Below, in pieces: positions 59,177 to 64,000 of a stretch of DNA of 64,000 nt; position 1 is the stretch's first letter, and every line of letters starts with the position of its first letter. The stretch comes from Laccaria trichodermophora (Eukaryota > Basidiomycota > Agaricomycetes > Agaricales > Hydnangiaceae): assembly GCA_018417955.1 (NCBI GenBank), contig JACTVC010000010.1, positions 632,763 to 696,762 of the forward strand, read 5' to 3'. The notes under the pieces were generated by a model. The model had not been told where the DNA came from and ran no database searches. It saw only the letters and a list, made by a program, of their open reading frames with translations. The position numbers were made by a program, and so were the translations under genes.

Positions 59177-61400
59177 TTACTCTGAATCCTCCCGCCACGT
59201 CGATTGTTCTTCACGAACGCGAGAGTATCCCTGCCTCGATTTCTTACGCTGTTCTCTGATTGTTTCGGACAATCCATCGTAAGTTGGGCGGTCTCGAGAT
59301 TTGAAAGAATTTTTCCGTTTGCCAATGTCACTACCTTTGCGAGAGTTTAACGAGCGTTCTTGAGGTGGATTTTTCGGTGGGTGGGGGAAGATATCACCCC
59401 AGCTAGACTTGCGAGCATCATAGTAAGCTTGCTTTCCCTGAGATTTCGGAATCGTCATGCGCATAATTTTCCCTATGTAGTAATTGAAATTATGATGCCA
59501 TTCAAGTGACACCAGAACTCACCTTCAGCGGTGCAACTGTCGAGTATAATATGCCCACTTTTTTTCATAGGTGGGAACACAAGACGTGGCCACTGGTAGG
59601 CTTCATGTCGCAAGGTCGCCTCAAGGTCCGCAGGTGGTTGTTGGTCTCCTTTGTTTTCTTCGAAGCCAATCCTACGATCGTCGTTTACGATCAATTCTGA
59701 AGGAGATTGCGCAGCGACTTCTGGTGCGTTGGGCTCCTCTTCATGAAGGAGTAGCTCTGTTGGCGTCATTTCCGCCTTCTCTGCAGCTCGCCTTCCCACG
59801 TCACCTACCCTTCCGACACTTGTCGTTGCAGATATTGGCCTAGGCCCTCGCTTAATTACGACGTACGAATATTCAATATCCTCGTGTCCAACACCAGAGT
59901 GTTTCGTAAGGCGCAAAAACGAGGGGCGTTGGATGCGCTGTGTGAAGCCGCAGGTAAGACGAACGCGTCCAGGGCCAAGTAAGGGGCAGGTGCGATCATG
60001 AGGGCACTGCAAAACGAAGTCCCAAATGAACATAACAGGGTGTCAACGTAGTTGTGGACGCTTACAGGAGCCACGACATGCGCCCCTCTGACGGGCCAAG
60101 CCTCGGCTTCTGGGTCTTCAAACTCTTTCCTACCCATGCCGAGGAGAAATTCTCTAGCTTCTGCAACCGCACCAAAGCCTGCTGGTGTGTTGTGGTCGAT
60201 CAGAACCTGGAAGGGGAAAAAGAAACAAATTTTAAAAATGCTGTCAATATTAGACATGAACAAACTATGGTATGCGCTCCACTTTCCCACATCTCCATCA
60301 CGATAGCCTTTCGCGCCAGCGGTGTGGGCTGAGAAGTCAACATGAATGCTGACAGGGCTAAAGTTTTCTGACCCTCCGAACGTGGAATTTTATCGTCATT
60401 CTTGAACGACTTCTGCCATTGCACAACTCGATCTCCCATTTCCGCAACATCTAGAAAGAGCTTTCGGTTGGAAAACACGAGGAACCATCGACAATGGCTT
60501 ACTTTTATGAAGTCGTCTACCAATCGAAACGAGTCCCTCACGCTTATCAATTCCAAGATACGTTTCAAGTGTTGAGTTTGCAGCCTCCATATGTTGCATG
60601 TCCTCTGCAGGAGAGTGCTTTTGAAACGAGTATAGTGCTGCCCTGTGCAAACGTCTTAGCTGAGGAACTGCAATGTTTCGTAAATGCTCTCACCATAAGC
60701 CGCTCCCTGTTGCGGCTCCCCAGTCGATCACCCTATCAATTCCCCAACCAGGTTCCATCCTTCGCTTAAGGTGGTCAAAGACAGAAAAGATAGCTGAATA
60801 GTGTGCGGGGAGAGCAACAGAAGCAAAAGCAGTCCCATCGCGTTCTGCATGTCTTGCGGCTTGCAACCTTGATCGGTATTTCGTGTCATATTGTGTTTCC
60901 CATACGTCTTGTTCGGCGGAGTCGTTGTCAGTAAACAATCGTTTTGCGTCACTGTGTAGCTGAGTCTTGTCCGAATCTACATCAGCGTCAAAGGTAGTCA
61001 ATGTCAAATAATGGAGTGGACTCTTACTGGCAATGATGAGGTCTATTGCTGACTGAAGTTGCAGTGGAAGAACAACAGCACCAATCCGTTGGCTGCCAAA
61101 AAGTGCTGCGGGAGACTTTCGCTCGCGCTTTTCCTCTTCAAAATCTTCATAAGAAGCAGATATCTCTTGACCGGTTTCCTCCAAAGGGATGGTTTCTAGT
61201 TCCCGTGGTTGCTGATACCGAACTTTGTGGTTGACAAGTGACAGATCGACATCCTTCAGCAAGGACCTCATTGAGGGATCCAGCTCAATAGGAGGATTGG
61301 GTTGGGGGCTTGACGTCGACGGCGACGAGGTGAACGCACGGGCGGCATTGTGGCAGCATTGTAGAGAATGTCGACTGGCTAGAAACGGCCTCGCGAACAT
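59177..61400 (-). CDS. RSM22: Rsm22/METTL17-like mitoribosome assembly factor
   Basis: Exons (minus) 61400-61028, 60976-60694, 60642-60503, 60450-60266, 60206-60066, 60006-59523, 59472-59177; 633 aa. An Arg/Ser-rich presequence precedes an AdoMet-binding Rossmann fold: VIDWGAATGSGLW (motif I), then VLIDHNTPAGFGAVAEAREF. The Cys cluster CPHDRTCPLL and RLTCGFTQR matches the four-Cys Fe-S site of the METTL17/Rsm22 family, which acts in small-subunit mitoribosome maturation. YSYVVIKRGPRP follows, as in the family. The C-terminal exon is a basic Lys/Arg-rich tail. The 61027-60977 intron is 51 nt and in frame, so retention would add 17 residues without a stop. The start ATG lies 57 bp from the SAD1 ATG. 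Confidence 0.9.
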
Positions 61401-61457
61401 TCAGAGAAACGTATTTTATTAAGTAAGCGCCGAACTTTTCAACACAACCCGCACAAG
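61401..61457. promoter_or_regulatory. 57-bp divergent start-to-start spacer
   Basis: Only 57 bp separate the ATGs of RSM22 (minus) and SAD1 (plus). The promoter elements of at least one gene must overlap the other's transcribed region. Confidence 0.7.
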
Positions 61458-63377
61458 ATGGTCGATCAAACCCTCAAGCGAGACGGAGCTGAACACCTAC
61501 AAGGTAATGCAGTAAGACCGACAAAGAAGCAAAGAATATCTGGAGATGCTTCCGAGAACGACACCGAGATGCCAGCCGACTCCGAGGAAGAGGAGGAAGA
61601 CATGCCAATCGAGAGGGCTGAAGAGTCGCGCGCGTCCGATCTATACCTTGACACGGCAAGTTTGATTTAATGCGAATCCCCGTTCTACGTTATTCATAGT
61701 TTCTTGTATTTAGATTAACAGAGCAATCCTTGACTTTGACTTTGAGAAAGTCTGTTCAGTCTCTCTATCAAACATCAATATATATGGGTGTCTCGTTTGT
61801 GGCAAATACTTCCAAGGAAGAGGCCGCAAATCCTATGCATACGCCCACTCTATTCACGACGACCACCATGTCTTCATAAATCTCGAAACCACCAAGGTAT
61901 GACAACCCATGGCGCGATCTCTGAGCCCTGACGTTTTCTTCAGGTCTACGTATTACCAGACGGTTATCTGGTATCCGACCCTTCTCTGGAAGACATATCT
62001 TACGTTCTTGCGCCGTCCTTTACACCAAGCTCAATAGCCCACCTTTCTTCAAATACCCATATCTTGAAACCTTCATATGATCTCACGAACAAACCTTACC
62101 TGCCTGGTTATGTGGGCCTCAACAACATCAAGCGCAACGACCATATGAACGTTATCATACATTCCCTTCTTCATATACCTCCTCTCAGAGACAGTCTCTT
62201 GCTGTCTCGATATCGAGGAAAGGAATCCGAGCTTCTGAAGCGCTTTGCCGGACTTGCGAAAAAGGTCTGGAACCCGCGCCTATTCAAAAGTCAAGTCAGC
62301 CCGCATGAGTTTCTTCAAGAGGTGAACCGGGCGAGCGGTGGGAAATTTCGTCTTGAGCAACAGGGTGACCCGGCCGAATTTTTGGGCTGGCTGCTAAACC
62401 GCCTACACAAAGATCTGGGCGGTACTAAAAAGAAGTGTTCTAGTCGGTCGCTTCAGCCTCCTCCCGGTTACTCTACTAATTGCTATGTAGGTACCATTTT
62501 TTTAACCTTCCAAGGAGAGCTTCGCCTAGAAACACAGCAAGTGCTTGTTCGACCTGATGTCGGAGAAAATGACAAGCCCCGCTTTGATATAGACCGAGGT
62601 ATATACCTGATAAGTATTTGGAAACTCTTTTGCCTGATACACGGACCGTGTTTAGATATCAAGACTTCTGTGTCTCCATTCTTGTTCCTAGCGGTAGATC
62701 TCCCACCCCCGCCACTATTTCAGGACGCGATCGAGAAGAATATCATCCCGCAAGTTGGTATACATTCTGTCTTGTCCAAATATGATGGCCGAACAACTCA
62801 GGTGTGCACATCGTGTGGGGAATTGCATTGTTGTTTATAGGTTCATCCCGCGCTAGGAATCAGCTGGGCATCTTCGGCGCTACAAATGCCAATGCTTGCC
62901 TCCTTACATCATTCTCCATTATAAACGGTTCACCAAGAATGCTTTTGTGGAAGAGAAGAATCCGACGATTGTCAACTTTCCTTTACGTGGTGTAGACTTC
63001 AGAGAATGTACGTGACGTTTAGATGAAAACGAGGGGTTCCTGATTTCAGAGCAGATGTCGATGCACCATCAACCAACGAGTCAACTTTGTACGATCTGAT
63101 CGCGAACGTTACCCACGAGTCAGTCGCTGGTACAACTCGAGACAAGGAAAATACTGTCTGGAAAGCCCATCTTCGAGCAGCAGGCGGTGGTGGGGACAAC
63201 GAAAAGTGGTTCATGATACAGGACTTGATTGTCGAGGAGACGAGGAAGGAAATGATATTCCTTGGGGAAACAGTCTTACAGGTAATCGTTACCGTTGATC
63301 TCGGTCCAACGAAACTCATCTTTTATTAGATATGGGAACGCCGAACGACTATTAGTAGTAACGGACAGATGGCATAA
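61458..63377 (+). CDS. SAD1: U4/U6.U5 tri-snRNP factor Sad1/USP39
   Basis: Exons 61458-61655, 61714-61896, 61944-62442, 62491-62598, 62656-62801, 62857-63007, 63052-63281, 63330-63377; 520 aa. Sad1 is a catalytically dead ubiquitin-specific-protease fold needed to assemble the spliceosomal tri-snRNP. An acidic head precedes the ZnF-UBP (CLVCGKYFQGRGRKSYAYAH, DDHHVFINLET). The USP body starts GLNNIKRNDHMNVIIHSLLH; where active USPs have a nucleophilic Cys this has N/D, so it is inactive. Further motifs: GDPAEFLGWLLN, PPYIILHYKRFTKNAF, NPTIVNFPLRGVDF. The first intron (61656-61713) has a GC donor (ACG|GCAAGT), since the nearest GT gives a stop. The exon starting at 62857 uses the acceptor cgctag. 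It ends ISSNGQMA. Confidence 0.93.
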
Positions 63378-64000
63378 AGCCGTGCATCGCCATCTCGTTC
63401 GCGCTCGTTCAGACAGTCGCAAAAGAAGTAACTGTGCGTCACATATGAGCTACACCGATGAGATCCTGTTATCATTCGCGGCCCTTCTCAGGTACTTGGT
63501 TGTTTTGGGGTTGCTTTGCAGGTGCGGCAGTCAACTGTTCCGGAGCATTAAATCTACATGATTGCAATGAACCATTGGTCATAGTGACATGAGTGATATT
63601 CCGCTTACGGGCTAGCAACTTGTTCATTCAGAAAGATAGGTTTGAAGATGTAGACTCCCGACACAACGCCTGTATCCACCCACGCTATCAAGCTTCCCGA
63701 CGTTGGATTTTTTTCTAGAAATGCTTACCCGTCGCAGTCGCGACCACATATGGCAATGCTCTTCGAAGCATTGTTCGGCGTTGGTAGAACCTCTTTTTAT
63801 ATGTGACGAAATGGACACGTCACGCGTCACGGATGTTAACTTTCTTTTAAGTCCGATAGAAACTCCGCACATCGATCACGTGGACTGAAGACATTGCAGA
63901 AGAAGACGCGATTATTATTAACGAGTTGAAAAAGAAATGTGGTACAGGAAACGATATGTATTAGAGTGTAGATACGATGTCACTTTCGAAGGGCCTTGAA
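63378..64000. other. Right edge, 623 bp, no confident gene
   Basis: After the SAD1 stop I find no recognisable domain. Plus-strand pieces at 63721-63888 (from ATG 63721) and 63889-63961 (acidic then Lys-rich) read open and could be exons of a gene cut by the window edge, but no family is recognised. Confidence 0.35.

Noticed and set aside
62797..62860. Acceptor tttatag at 62840 in SAD1
   Set aside because: Gives a frame without the conserved LRRYK/PPYIILHYKRF block; the later acceptor cgctag at 62856 restores it.

Overview
The window is nuclear DNA from a basidiomycete fungus, most likely an Agaricomycete. The genes carry many short (about 45-65 nt) GT-AG introns, are tightly packed on both strands, and encode typical fungal proteins: a division-1 chitin synthase, Fab1, gamma-COP and an ICL2-type lyase. 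I rebuilt the exon models by hand from splice signals, reading phase and family conservation. All junction phases close, but there is no transcript support.

Layout: 1-4839 holds an ICL2-type isocitrate/2-methylisocitrate lyase (minus, C-terminus off the left edge) and a BIRC6/UBE2O-type E2 (plus). 5182-8645 holds a lineage-type unknown protein, a three-homeodomain protein and a doubtful small membrane ORF. 8764-16470 holds pantothenate kinase, coatomer gamma and casein kinase 1, all on minus. 17650-21176 is a 19-exon chitin synthase. 21803-27762 holds an OTT_1508-like deaminase with an in-frame stop and a 1,239-residue unknown fungal protein. 28056-34884 holds two bHLH paralogues on plus, flanking a nine-exon four-helix membrane protein. 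36509-40517 holds tubulin cofactor A, a Mediator-11-like protein, a 778-bp inverted-repeat element and LTV1. 40688-47186 is TAF2 fused to three bromodomains. 47344-63377 holds mitoribosomal mL40, COP9 subunit 2, the Fab1 lipid kinase, mitoribosomal uL1m, Rsm22 and the Sad1/USP39 splicing factor.

Functionally this is mostly housekeeping: CoA synthesis, COPI transport, endolysosomal PI(3,5)P2, mitochondrial translation (mL40, uL1m, Rsm22 within about 14 kb), 40S export, spliceosome and TFIID/Mediator. Transcription factors and a few lineage-specific genes lie between them. I see no secondary-metabolite cluster, no intact transposase, no CRISPR and no tRNA or rRNA gene.

The strongest oddities are: three homeodomains each split by a phase-2 intron in the same Met codon; a predicted AT-AC intron at the start of TAF2; a predicted 2-nt microexon in the chitin synthase; the TAF2/triple-bromodomain architecture; and the TIR element sitting between two genes, 54 bp from a start codon.
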